Shown here: piece by piece, positions 7,057 through 14,462 of the stretch
How positions within the stretch are numbered: position 1 is the first letter of the stretch
How the letters are laid out: each line of letters starts with the position of its first letter
DNA from: an uncultured Chloroflexales bacterium
GTDB lineage: Bacteria; Chloroflexota; Chloroflexia; Chloroflexales; Chloroflexaceae
NCBI GenBank assembly: GCA_937925925.1
Contig: CALANA010000118.1
Location: forward strand, 1 to 39,577
DNA length: 39,577 nucleotides
Direction: 5' to 3'
The notes under the pieces: model-generated
The model's input: only the letters and a program-made list of their open reading frames with translations
The model's database searches: none
Told to the model about the DNA's origin: nothing
Program-made: the position numbers and the translations under genes

Positions 7057-9267
7057 CTACGGATAGCGCCAGCTATCCACCAGCGCACTGGTCTGCGGTG
7101 CTATGGAGAATCCAAAGCGACTGATGGCCCAGGTGACAAAGAAGTTGACCGGCATACCAAAAATGCCCGCCGCATAGTGGCTAATCTGCAACAGGTTAAT
7201 CTCCGGGTTGATATAATTGAGCGTGATATACATGGCCGTGACAGCCATACCACTGATCATCCCCATAATCGCCGCCGGACTACTGGCCCGTTTCCAGAAG
7301 ATACTGAGCAGCAGCACCGGAAACAGGGTCGCTGCCGCCAGCGAAAATGACCAGGTCACCATATACACAATCAAACCGAAGCGGGGCAGCGCCGTCACCG
7401 CTGCCAGTAGCCCCACCACCAGCATGGTGATGCGGATAAAGCGCGGCGACTGCGAAAATCCCGCAGGCATCGTCCGCAAGCGTACTATGCGCTGCTGGGG
7501 TGTCTTGATATGGATTGGGACTCGCTGTGCAGGCCGGTATCCGCGCATTATTGTAGTTGACATAACAAAAAGTAACGCACTGGCAGCCGCCAGCGCAGCC
7601 GCCAATCCACCCGCAGCGATCAGCGCCACAACCGTTGCAGGCAAACTGGTCAGATCAGGCAGCATCCCCACCAGTTGTTCCTCACGCATCGCTGTGATCA
7701 CCAGTGCATACTGGTCAGCCGACAATCCGCTCAAGCCCCGATGGAAAAAGGCCCCGTAGATGGGAATACCCAGGCCGATCATCCCCACACTGAGCAGCGC
7801 CCAGCCTGGACTACTGCGACTCTCGCACACGCTGGCAACCGTGCAACTGCGCATCAGCAGATGGGGCATACTGGCCGTTCCACACATCAAGCAGAGCGCA
7901 AAAGCCAGCGTGTTCCAGATACCACTATCATTGGGTGTCATGTCAACCAGCCATCCATTGTTATTGATCGCTGGTGCGAGGCTAAGGGGTAACATCGTAG
8001 CCTGCCCAACCCAGATCAGCGGGATAAGCGCAGCGATGAACAAGATGAATCCCTGCACTACCTGCGTCCCGTGGAGGGCCTGCATACCCCCACGCCAGAT
8101 ATAGAGAAGCATGATCACCACCCCGATCACAACGCCAGGCGCATAGGGTACCCCCAGCAAGGCATTGCCGATCATACCTATACTCATCAGTTGCGCAGTC
8201 ATAAGCAGAAAGGCGATAATCAGCGTGACCAGGGCCGCAATGATGCGGGCAAGCACCCCCTCATATCGCAAGCCAATAAAATCGGTAATGGTATACTGGC
8301 CGGATTTCCGCACATACGGAGCAAAAAGCAGTGCCAGCAGCACATAGCCACCGATCCACCCTATCGTGGCGGCCAATCCGTCATACTCCGGCAACCAGAG
8401 CATGCCCGCCAGTCCTACAAAGGATGCGCTACTCATCCACATCGCCCCGGTCGCCAATCCATTCCACCTGCCCGGAATATGCCGACTGGCTACACAATAC
8501 TCTGCCAGCGTCAAAGTGCATGCTCGCCAGCCAATCCCCACGTACATGCTTATGGTTAAGATCACCACCACCCAGGATATGCGTCGTGGCGCAAACCCAA
8601 AGAGCAGATCATACAGCCCGATCACCAGAATAACCAGGACAAAACTCAAAACCAGGCGTAACAACAGGGTATGTTGAAGTGATTGTTCAGTTGTCGTGGT
8701 GATCAATGGCAAACCTGGCCGGGTCGCACGATCGAGACCGGCCATACGCCACGCATATCCGAAGATCAGGAATATACCGAACACCAATACACCACTTATT
8801 GTCAGCAGCGCATAAGGAGCGAGTATACTGCTCGATCCGGGAGTGGCGGGAGCAACCAGCAGCGGAGGCAACAGCACGATCAGCGGTAGACTGACCAGAA
8901 ACCAGGTAGCCAGCAGTATGCTCGTCATCTGCAGATTAGCGCGCCAGTAACCAGCCAGCCAGTCTGGTGTAGCAAGCAGGGGTATCTGGCTGGGAGCTGT
9001 GCGTGCTTCGTGGGCTAGCAAAATCGACTCAGGGCGTTCCTGTCCACCTTCTCCCCGGCCAGCTAGCGTCGGAGCAACGGATGCCAATACAGGATCAGGA
9101 CGTTCTGGTAGTTGAGCGCGGTCATCAGGAATACGCTCGATACGGGGAAAGAGACGATCCAGTGTCCAGAACGCCAGACGGACGATGAACATCCACAGCA
9201 GCAACAGCAACAACGGTCTCGCCCAATCCGACGACGCCAGCACTTCAAACATGGGTGTTCTGATCAC
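7057..9267 (-). CDS. SSS-family symporter with N-terminal DUF4212-like domain (fused small and large subunits)
   Basis: Seen: one N-terminal membrane helix (about 17-36), a charged linker (40-100), then a DUF4212-like module at about 105-181 that begins YWRANLQMTSILLATWFLVS and matches the small subunit encoded at 6348-6635. One more helix follows (about 200-222), then a full SSS core from about 230 with WMSSASFVGLAG and GYVLLALLFAPYVRKSGQYT. The length of 736 residues compares with about 580 for a normal large subunit. Inferred: a fusion of the two-subunit transporter. The GTG at 9265-9267 directly abuts the kinase stop (TGA at 9268-9270), so translation is probably coupled; the in-frame ATG at 9250-9252 is the alternative. 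As the third gene of the regulator-kinase operon it may take part in sensing as well as transport. Confidence 0.85.
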   Translation of the reverse strand: MIRTPMFEVLASSDWARPLLLLLLWMFIVRLAFWTLDRLFPRIERIPDDRAQLPERPDPVLASVAPTLAGRGEGGQERPESILLAHEARTAPSQIPLLATPDWLAGYWRANLQMTSILLATWFLVSLPLIVLLPPLLVAPATPGSSSILAPYALLTISGVLVFGIFLIFGYAWRMAGLDRATRPGLPLITTTTEQSLQHTLLLRLVLSFVLVILVIGLYDLLFGFAPRRISWVVVILTISMYVGIGWRACTLTLAEYCVASRHIPGRWNGLATGAMWMSSASFVGLAGMLWLPEYDGLAATIGWIGGYVLLALLFAPYVRKSGQYTITDFIGLRYEGVLARIIAALVTLIIAFLLMTAQLMSIGMIGNALLGVPYAPGVVIGVVIMLLYIWRGGMQALHGTQVVQGFILFIAALIPLIWVGQATMLPLSLAPAINNNGWLVDMTPNDSGIWNTLAFALCLMCGTASMPHLLMRSCTVASVCESRSSPGWALLSVGMIGLGIPIYGAFFHRGLSGLSADQYALVITAMREEQLVGMLPDLTSLPATVVALIAAGGLAAALAAASALLFVMSTTIMRGYRPAQRVPIHIKTPQQRIVRLRTMPAGFSQSPRFIRITMLVVGLLAAVTALPRFGLIVYMVTWSFSLAAATLFPVLLLSIFWKRASSPAAIMGMISGMAVTAMYITLNYINPEINLLQISHYAAGIFGMPVNFFVTWAISRFGFSIAPQTSALVDSWRYP

Positions 9268-10521
9268 TCATGCCGGATTCCGTGTTCGTAGACGGTGCCT
9301 GTGTTGCCGCACGGTCTGATCGGGGGTATACTCGGCAGGGCGGAGCTGGTTGAAGAGCATCTGCTGCTGATCGCCATCTTCCAGTGCCTGCAAGGTCTGC
9401 GGATCGATCGGTAGCGTAAAGGAAAACGTCGTCCCATGCCCCAGACCGGGGCTTTCGGCCCAGATATCGCCGCCATGGGCATACACCAGATGCCGGGCAA
9501 TGGTCAGGCCAATCCCATTACCACCGCTAGCACGGGCGCGTGATTTGTCCACCCGATAGAAGCGCTCAAAAATCTGCGGCAGATGTTCGGGCGCAATCCC
9601 AATCCCGGTATCCTGGATCGCAATAATCAGGCGTGTGGCATCGGCATGTGCCCGCACTGTTACCGTGCCACCGGCGGGCGTATAGCGAAAAGCATTCGCA
9701 AGCAGGTTAATGAGTACCTGGTTCACCCGATCCGGGTCGGCCCAGGCCAACGGCAGATCCGGCGCAATGACCGAGATCAGTTGCACCTGATCGGCTGCAA
9801 GCTGGGGCTGAAACTGGGCCACCAGATGTTCCAGTATGGCGCGCATGTCCGTTGGCCGCGGAATCACGGGAATTTGACCAGCTTCTACCCGTGAGAGCAA
9901 CATCAAATCCTCAATCAGCCGCTGGAGACGCACCGACTCGCTGAGAACGAGCGAGAACGTTTCACGACTGGGCTGCACAACACCATCGAGCAAGCCTTCC
10001 ATATAGCCTTCAATCGTTGCCAGGGGGGTGCGTAGCTCGTGCGCCACGTCGCCCAGCAGCGCCATCCGCCGCTGTTCGGTCTGCTCCAGCGTTTCCGCCA
10101 GTTGATTGACATTGCGACTCAGCTCGGCCAGTTCATCATCAGAGCCGATCAATGTACGTTCACGATAAAACCCCTGCGCCAGGCGTTGACTGACGGTGGA
10201 GATCGCATGCAGTGGCTCGACGATGCGATGGGAGACAAACAGGCTTACCGTGACGGCAGCAACCAGTGCCGAGAACGAGGCCACCAGCAGTGATTGTTGT
10301 ACCACCAGTTGAAAGTGCTTTAACCATGGTTCACTCAGATCAGCATACCGTTCCACTTGATCTGCTGCTGGCTGCTCTCCTCCGGGCAGCGCGGGCATAT
10401 CGTCCAACAGACTGCGACTGGCTAGAAAATGCGCGGTTGCCAGCAGGATCACCACCGCGATCAAAAAGATGATCAGGTGCGAAATAAACAGCTTCCAGCG
10501 CAACTGATGATGCCAGCGCAT
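9268..10521 (-). CDS. sensor histidine kinase (HAMP, HisKA, HATPase)
   Basis: Seen: two membrane helices (about 11-33 and 77-97) flanking a small outer loop of some 45 residues, then a HAMP linker (98-150). The HisKA H-box has the phosphoacceptor His161 in VAHELRTP. The ATPase domain has NLLANAFRYTP (N box), DTGIGI (G1), FERFYR (F box) and GNGIGL (G2). Known: it autophosphorylates and passes phosphate to its partner regulator. The ATG at 10519-10521 is chosen because it lies just 4 bases beyond the regulator stop with TAGGTGA before it; an in-frame start further upstream would overlap the regulator gene. The outer domain is too small to suggest a ligand; its stop abuts the fused symporter gene, which may supply the signal. 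Confidence 0.93.
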   Translation of the reverse strand: MRWHHQLRWKLFISHLIIFLIAVVILLATAHFLASRSLLDDMPALPGGEQPAADQVERYADLSEPWLKHFQLVVQQSLLVASFSALVAAVTVSLFVSHRIVEPLHAISTVSQRLAQGFYRERTLIGSDDELAELSRNVNQLAETLEQTEQRRMALLGDVAHELRTPLATIEGYMEGLLDGVVQPSRETFSLVLSESVRLQRLIEDLMLLSRVEAGQIPVIPRPTDMRAILEHLVAQFQPQLAADQVQLISVIAPDLPLAWADPDRVNQVLINLLANAFRYTPAGGTVTVRAHADATRLIIAIQDTGIGIAPEHLPQIFERFYRVDKSRARASGGNGIGLTIARHLVYAHGGDIWAESPGLGHGTTFSFTLPIDPQTLQALEDGDQQQMLFNQLRPAEYTPDQTVRQHRHRLRTRNPA

Positions 10522-10525
10522 ACAT

Positions 10526-11218
10526 TCACCTACCCACAAACTTATAGCCAACGCCGCGTACCGTTTGGATTAAACCCGCCGCCGGGTCATCGTCCAACTT
10601 ACGGCGTAGCACACCCACATGCACATCAACCACACGGTCAATGCCCGCAAAATCACGCCCCCACACCCGCTGCAGGAGTTCTTCGCGGGTAAAAACCCGT
10701 CCGGGATAGCTTGCCAGAGCGTAGAGAAGATCAAATTCGCGGGGGGTCAACTCGACCAGCACCTGATCGCGCCAGACCTCGCGCCGTTCGGGATGAATAA
10801 CCAGGCGGTCAAATTGCAGTACCGGACGTTCGCTGATCTGATCTAACGGTTGACGCTGACGACGGAGAATGGCCTTGACGCGCGCCACCAGTTCGCGGGG
10901 ACTAAAAGGTTTGGTCAGGTAATCATCGGCACCAATCGAAAGTCCGATCAGTTTGTCCACCTCTTCTGCACGAGCGGTGAGCATCAAGATATAGACTGGA
11001 TTTTCTTGCTGTAACCGTCGGCAAACCTCAAGCCCATCAATGCCGGGCAACATCACATCCAGCACAATCAAGTCAGGACGCACATTGCGTGCCAGGTTCA
11101 GTGCCGAGAGGCCATCATAGGCCCGCTGCACCACATAGCCTTCGGCGCTGAGATAGCTCGCCACTAGATCTACAATGGGTTCTTCGTCATCTACGACCAG
11201 AATCGTCGCTGATTCCAC
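10526..11218 (-). CDS. OmpR/PhoB-family response regulator
   Basis: Seen: an N-terminal receiver domain with the acidic pair Asp10/Asp11, phosphoacceptor Asp54 in IVLDVMLPGIDG and the conserved Lys in LTKPFSPREL. A C-terminal winged-helix DNA-binding domain (about 130-228) contains LTPREFDLLYALASYPGRVFTREELL and ends VRGVGYKFVGR. Length (230 residues) is normal for the family. The start is a GTG at 11216-11218, preceded by AAGGTG. It is the first gene of a three-gene operon with its kinase and the fused symporter. Direct repeats of GTAACTG with an 11-base period lie 40-57 bases upstream and suggest autoregulation. Confidence 0.94.
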   Translation of the reverse strand: MESATILVVDDEEPIVDLVASYLSAEGYVVQRAYDGLSALNLARNVRPDLIVLDVMLPGIDGLEVCRRLQQENPVYILMLTARAEEVDKLIGLSIGADDYLTKPFSPRELVARVKAILRRQRQPLDQISERPVLQFDRLVIHPERREVWRDQVLVELTPREFDLLYALASYPGRVFTREELLQRVWGRDFAGIDRVVDVHVGVLRRKLDDDPAAGLIQTVRGVGYKFVGR

Positions 11219-11257
11219 AGTAACACCTTACAGCAACTGGGGTTGCCTCGTAAACCT

Positions 11258-11275
11258 GTAACTGAAATGTAACTG
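11258..11275 (-). promoter_or_regulatory. 11-base-phased direct repeats upstream of the response regulator
   Basis: Plus-strand GTAACTG occurs at 11258-11264 and again at 11269-11275, so the repeat period is 11 bases, the spacing typical of tandem OmpR/PhoB-family binding half-sites. On the coding strand this reads CAGTTAC-ATTT-CAGTTAC. Binding by the regulator encoded just downstream is inferred. Confidence 0.5.
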
Positions 11276-11526
11276 ATACTATACCACAGATTGAAAGATT
11301 ATGTGCAATACCAATGCACATTCATAGCAATCAGAGCGATCAGTTCCACTGCCCCGAACCTGAGTCCCATCTTCCGCACCCGGATGGGAGTCCCGGCTTG
11401 AGCCGAGTCGGGCCACTGGAGGCCCGTTCCGCCGCCGACCGAAGTCCCGGCTTGAGCCGAGTCGGGCGGGAGACCCGCCTTCCGCCCCCGACCGGGAGTC
11501 CCGCCTCGAGCCGGGTCGGGCCACCA
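11276..11526. repeat. three direct repeats with exact 54-base period
   Basis: The spacer between the regulator start and the EVE gene holds three copies of a repeat starting GTCCCGGCTTGAGCCGAGTC, at 11390, 11444 and 11498, i.e. a 54-base period. Each contains the palindromic core CCCGGCTTGAGCCGRG and is separated by GC-rich sequence with its own short dyads. The same core recurs at about 15180-15370 and 29119-29190. No gene is present. Confidence 0.75.
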
Positions 11527-11958
11527 TCATCCCTCGCCCGCCAGTTGCAACAACCGCGCCCACTGCGCGGCATTGACCGGCACCACCGAGAGACGGCTCT
11601 GCCGCACCAGCGCGAAATCGGCAAAAAAGGCCTCGGCTTTAATCGTCGCCAGGCTGACTGGACGTGCCAGACGGCGCACCAGACGCACATCAACCACAAC
11701 CGGCGCTGCCCCACTCTGGTTGTCGGTCAGATCGGCTTGCGGATCAGGATAGGGCGCACTGGTCAGTTCAGCCATGCCCACCACCTGCCGCTCCGTCCCA
11801 GTATGGTAGATCAGTACCAGATCGCCGGTTTGCATACTGCGCATATGCTTCAGCGCCACAGTATTGCGCACCCCATCCCAGACCGTCGCACCATCACGCT
11901 CCAGGTCGGCAAAGCTATAGCTCCCTGGCTCAGTTTTGAGCAACCAGTAGTTCGGCAT
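11527..11958 (-). CDS. EVE domain-containing protein
   Basis: Seen: 143 residues beginning MPNYWLLKTEPGSYSFADLERDG, followed by WDGVRN and MRSMQTGDLVLIYHTG, the conserved features of EVE domains (thymocyte nuclear protein 1 type, PUA-like fold). Known: EVE domains bind modified bases in nucleic acid. Inferred: recognition of a modified DNA or RNA base; no methylase or nuclease gene lies beside it. The ATG at 11956-11958 is chosen since the family starts with this PNYWL.KTEP segment; an in-frame start further out would add 11 unrelated residues. It stands alone, with repeat-rich DNA on both sides. Confidence 0.9.
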   Translation of the reverse strand: MPNYWLLKTEPGSYSFADLERDGATVWDGVRNTVALKHMRSMQTGDLVLIYHTGTERQVVGMAELTSAPYPDPQADLTDNQSGAAPVVVDVRLVRRLARPVSLATIKAEAFFADFALVRQSRLSVVPVNAAQWARLLQLAGEG

Positions 11959-12640
11959 ATATGACCATCGTGCAATCGCTGTCTCATCCAATCCACATCA
12001 GATACAGTGCGATTCTAGCGCCAGTGGCAGGGTCTGTCAATGATAATCGGAGCCACTGCCACCCAGTGCATCATGCCCGCCCCGCCCCGCCGCGCTCCAC
12101 CGCGCTCGCCGCGCCCGCCGCGCCCGCCATTGTCCCGCAGCGTCATTACAACGTGCGCATCCATGCCCGACAATGCATGCCATGATCGTAGGGGCACCTC
12201 TGTTGGGTGCCCGCAACGCCCCGTCATGCATACCAGTGGCAACATTGCCCCACAGCGCCTGCAGCGCTCCGCCCCGCATCACAATAATCATGTCATGATC
12301 GTAGGGGCACTGGTGGGTGCCCGCAACGCCCCACCATGCATATCAATGGCAACATCTCCGCGCCCGCCGCGCCCTCCATCGCTCTTCATTGCTCCACCAT
12401 GATCATGCGATGATCGTCGGGTCACCGCTCGTGGGTGCCCGCAACGCCCCGCAATGAAAAACAATGTGCTACAGCGCCGCGCTGCATTGTGGCACTGCCA
12501 TACCGTGAGATGCTTCCTGCGTCAGCATGACATGGAAGAGGCGTTACGGGTCGAGCAATGTAGCACTGCCATACCGTGAGATGCTTCCTGCGTCAGCATG
12601 ACATGGGGGCGGCGCTGCGGGCAGGGCAATGCGCCCTCCA
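11959..12640. repeat. intergenic repeat cluster: ~114-base tandem units and a 71-base-period duplication
   Basis: No gene is supported. Hairpin-forming units with GATCGTAGGGGCAC followed by GTGGGTGCCCGCAACGCCCC begin at 12184, 12297 and 12412, i.e. every 113-115 bases, and are mostly followed by a CATGCATAYCARTGGCAACAT segment. A second repeat, 44 identical bases at 12492-12535 and 12563-12606 (period 71, start GCACTGCCATACCGTGAG), lies next to it. CGCCCGCCGCGCC-like simple sequence fills the gaps. All open frames here are repeat artefacts. Confidence 0.75.
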
Positions 12641-12672
12641 GGTAACACCGATGGAGCGTCAAGCAGAGCGAC

Positions 12673-12702
12673 TTGACAAAACCACTCTGCTGATCGGATA
12701 AT
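12673..12702 (+). promoter_or_regulatory. sigma-70-type promoter of the DUF433/DUF5615 pair
   Basis: A perfect -35 box TTGACA (12673-12678), an 18-base spacer and a -10 box GATAAT (12697-12702) lie 38 bases before the ATG at 12741. This is among the best sigma-70-type matches in the window, which suits a constitutive or self-repressed antitoxin-toxin operon. Confidence 0.65.
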
Positions 12703-12740
12703 TGAGAATATACGTTTTATCTTTGGAAGGTCGCTTGCTG

Positions 12741-13070
12741 ATGACTCTCACACTTGAACCGCCAGTCCTGCCAATTACGCTGACGCCGCAAGGAGTTGCG
12801 CTCGTGCGGGGCACGCGGGTGCCCATTGATACGCTGATTACGGCCTTTGCCCAGGGTGACACACCCGAAGAGATGGCCCAGAATTTCCCTACCGTAAGCG
12901 TGGCGGATGCGTATGCGGTGATTGCCTACTACCTGCAACACCAGACAGCGGTTGATGCCTACCTCGCGGAACGGCGCCAGCGTCGCGCTGCGTTGCAAGC
13001 GCAGATCGAAGCCCGGCTCGATTCGCATAGCTTACGCGCCCGCCTCCTGGCACGCCAGACAAGCGCATGA
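12741..13070 (+). CDS. DUF433 family protein (antitoxin-like)
   Basis: Seen: 109 residues. The core LTPQGVALVRGTRVPIDTLITAFAQGDTPEEMAQNFPTVSVADAYAVIAYYL matches the DUF433 family, a small helix-turn-helix-like fold, and an Arg-rich helical tail follows. Known: DUF433 genes commonly sit just upstream of DUF5615 PIN-like genes in toxin-antitoxin-like pairs. The start codon at 12741 has GGAAGG about 10 bases before it and lies after the -10 box; the in-frame ATG at 12702 overlaps that box and is rejected. It overlaps the next gene by 4 bases (ATGA), so translation is coupled. The antitoxin role is inferred from family and context. Confidence 0.85.
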   Translation: MTLTLEPPVLPITLTPQGVALVRGTRVPIDTLITAFAQGDTPEEMAQNFPTVSVADAYAVIAYYLQHQTAVDAYLAERRQRRAALQAQIEARLDSHSLRARLLARQTSA

Positions 13071-13417
13071 AACTCCTCGCTGATGAAAACCTCCATCGGG
13101 CGATCGTGCGCGGCCTGCTGCGGCACATTCCGCATCTCGATCTTGTGCGGGTGCAAGATGTTGGTCTGCGTGGCACCGATGACCCAACTGTCCTGGCCTG
13201 GGCTGCCACCGAAGGGCGGTTGATCCTCACGCATGATGCTGAAACTTTGATTGCTGATGCGTATGCACGCGTGCGCGCTGGCTTGCCCATGCCCGGTGTA
13301 ATTGAGGTGAGCCAGACTGCACCGATTGGCGTCGTCATTGAAGATCTCATCCTCTTAATTCAGGGCAGTCTACCGCATGAGTGGGAGCATCAAGTACTCT
13401 ATGTACCGCTGCGTTGA
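13067..13417 (+). CDS. DUF5615 family PIN-like protein (toxin-like)
   Basis: Seen: 116 residues starting MKLLADENLHRAIVRGLLRHI with an acidic motif (Asp6, Glu7), then GTDDPTVLAWAATEGRLILTHDAETL with further acidic positions that match the metal-binding pattern of PIN-like nucleases of the DUF5615 family. Known: members are predicted RNases paired with DUF433 proteins. It starts inside the DUF433 stop codon. The key acidic residues are all present, so it is probably intact. Both flanks are filled with intergenic repeats. Nuclease action is inferred. Confidence 0.85.
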   Translation: MKLLADENLHRAIVRGLLRHIPHLDLVRVQDVGLRGTDDPTVLAWAATEGRLILTHDAETLIADAYARVRAGLPMPGVIEVSQTAPIGVVIEDLILLIQGSLPHEWEHQVLYVPLR

Positions 13418-14011
13418 TTGCGATGCGAAGATTGCCGCGCCCCTCCATGCATACCAATGACAACATTGCCCCGCCCCGCCGCGCCCGTCGCGCCCCGCCA
13501 TGCCGCCCAATGCTGTGCCATGCCCCGCATTGACACTCATTGCCCCCCAACGACCAGGCCAGGCTATCGTCGCTATCGTTGCCGGGTAATGCATGGCAAT
13601 GTGGGCACCCACAAGAGGTGCCCCTACGATCATTGTTGCACAATGCCCCTGCAATGCCCCTGCAATGCCGTGCAATGCCGCGCAATGCCGCGCAGCGCCC
13701 CACATCGCCCCGCCATGCATACCAATGAAACCAGCGCCCCACAGCGCCCCGCCGCGCCCGCAGCGCTCACAGCGCCCCACCATGAACCTTTACCGCGTGC
13801 CCCACACATAGAGAGCTTGATCGCCATCCACACCGCTGATCCAGAGCGGAAGGGCGAAGTCACATTGGTATGAGTGGAGTGGGTGCCGGGGGCGTAAACG
13901 CCCCGGCCAGGGGTGCCAAGGCCACCTGCGTGGCCTTGCGAGCCTGCGCCGAGGGCCGGGGGCGTCAACGCCCCGGCAAGGTGAGCGAAGGCCACCTACG
14001 TGGCCTCGCAA
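13418..14011. repeat. repeat-rich spacer downstream of the DUF433/DUF5615 pair
   Basis: No gene is supported. A CATGCATACCAATGACAACA segment near 13447 repeats the one after the hairpins at 12184-12330, and a shorter CATGCATACCAATG recurs near 13714. The GGGCACC/GGTGCCC hairpin unit occurs near 13601-13635 in inverted orientation relative to 12184-12450. Runs of CAATGCCCCTGCAATGCCGTG-like words follow. At 13846-13871 lies a 26-base segment found again at 27831-27856 with two differences. From 13880 to 14010 a GCCGGGGGCGTAAACGCCCC-like dyad and GGCCACCTRCGTGGCC occur twice each. Confidence 0.7.
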
Positions 14012-14462
14012 GCCCGCGTAGGCGGGCTTCGCCCAGGTTGCCCGCGGCTTCAGCCACCGGGGGCCAGCCCGCGTAGGCGGGCTTCGCCCAGGTTGCCCGC
14101 GGCTTCAGCCGCCGGGGGCCAGCGGGTTGCCCGCGGCTTCAGCCGCCGGGGGCCAGCCCGCGTAGGCGGGCTTCGCCCGGGTTGCCCGCGGCTTCAGCCG
14201 CCGGGCACCAGCCCGCGCAGGCGGGCTTCGCCCGGGTTGCCCGCGGCTTCAGCCGCCGGGGGCCAGCGGGTTGCCCGCGGCTTCAGCCGCCGGGGGCCAG
14301 CCCGCGCAGGCGGGCTTCGCCAGGTTGCCCGCGGCTTTAGCCGCCGGGGGCCAGCCTGCGTAGGCGGGCTTCGCCCGGGTTGCCCGCGGCTTTAGCCGCC
14401 GGGGGCCAGCCCGCGTAGGCGGGCTTCGCCCGGGTTGCGCGCGGCTTTAGCCGCCGGGGGCC
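14012..14462. repeat. GC-rich array of two alternating hairpin units
   Basis: Two motifs alternate. One is a hairpin GCCYGCGYAGGCGGGC (starts at 14012, 14067, 14156, 14211, 14300, 14354 and 14409). The other is TTGCCCGCGGCTT(C/T)AGCC with CCGGGGG after it (starts at 14038, 14093, 14127, 14182, 14237, 14271, 14325, 14380 and 14435). The full unit is about 55 bases, with two shortened units of 34 bases. The array runs into the 3' end of the uracil-DNA glycosylase gene. There are no unique spacers, so it is not a CRISPR. Confidence 0.9.

Noticed and set aside
6810-7088. 92-codon minus-strand frame and a short frame after the AAAGGAGGT at about 6900
   Set aside because: The first overlaps the fused symporter stop and the phased repeats, and the second has only about 20-25 codons and no start at proper spacing.
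13418-14395. Several open frames of 60-150 codons
   Set aside because: They read through intergenic repeats and give low-complexity Pro/Ala/Arg sequence.
14012-14462. CRISPR array
   Set aside because: The units are contiguous and vary only slightly, there are no unique spacers of constant length, and no cas genes are near.
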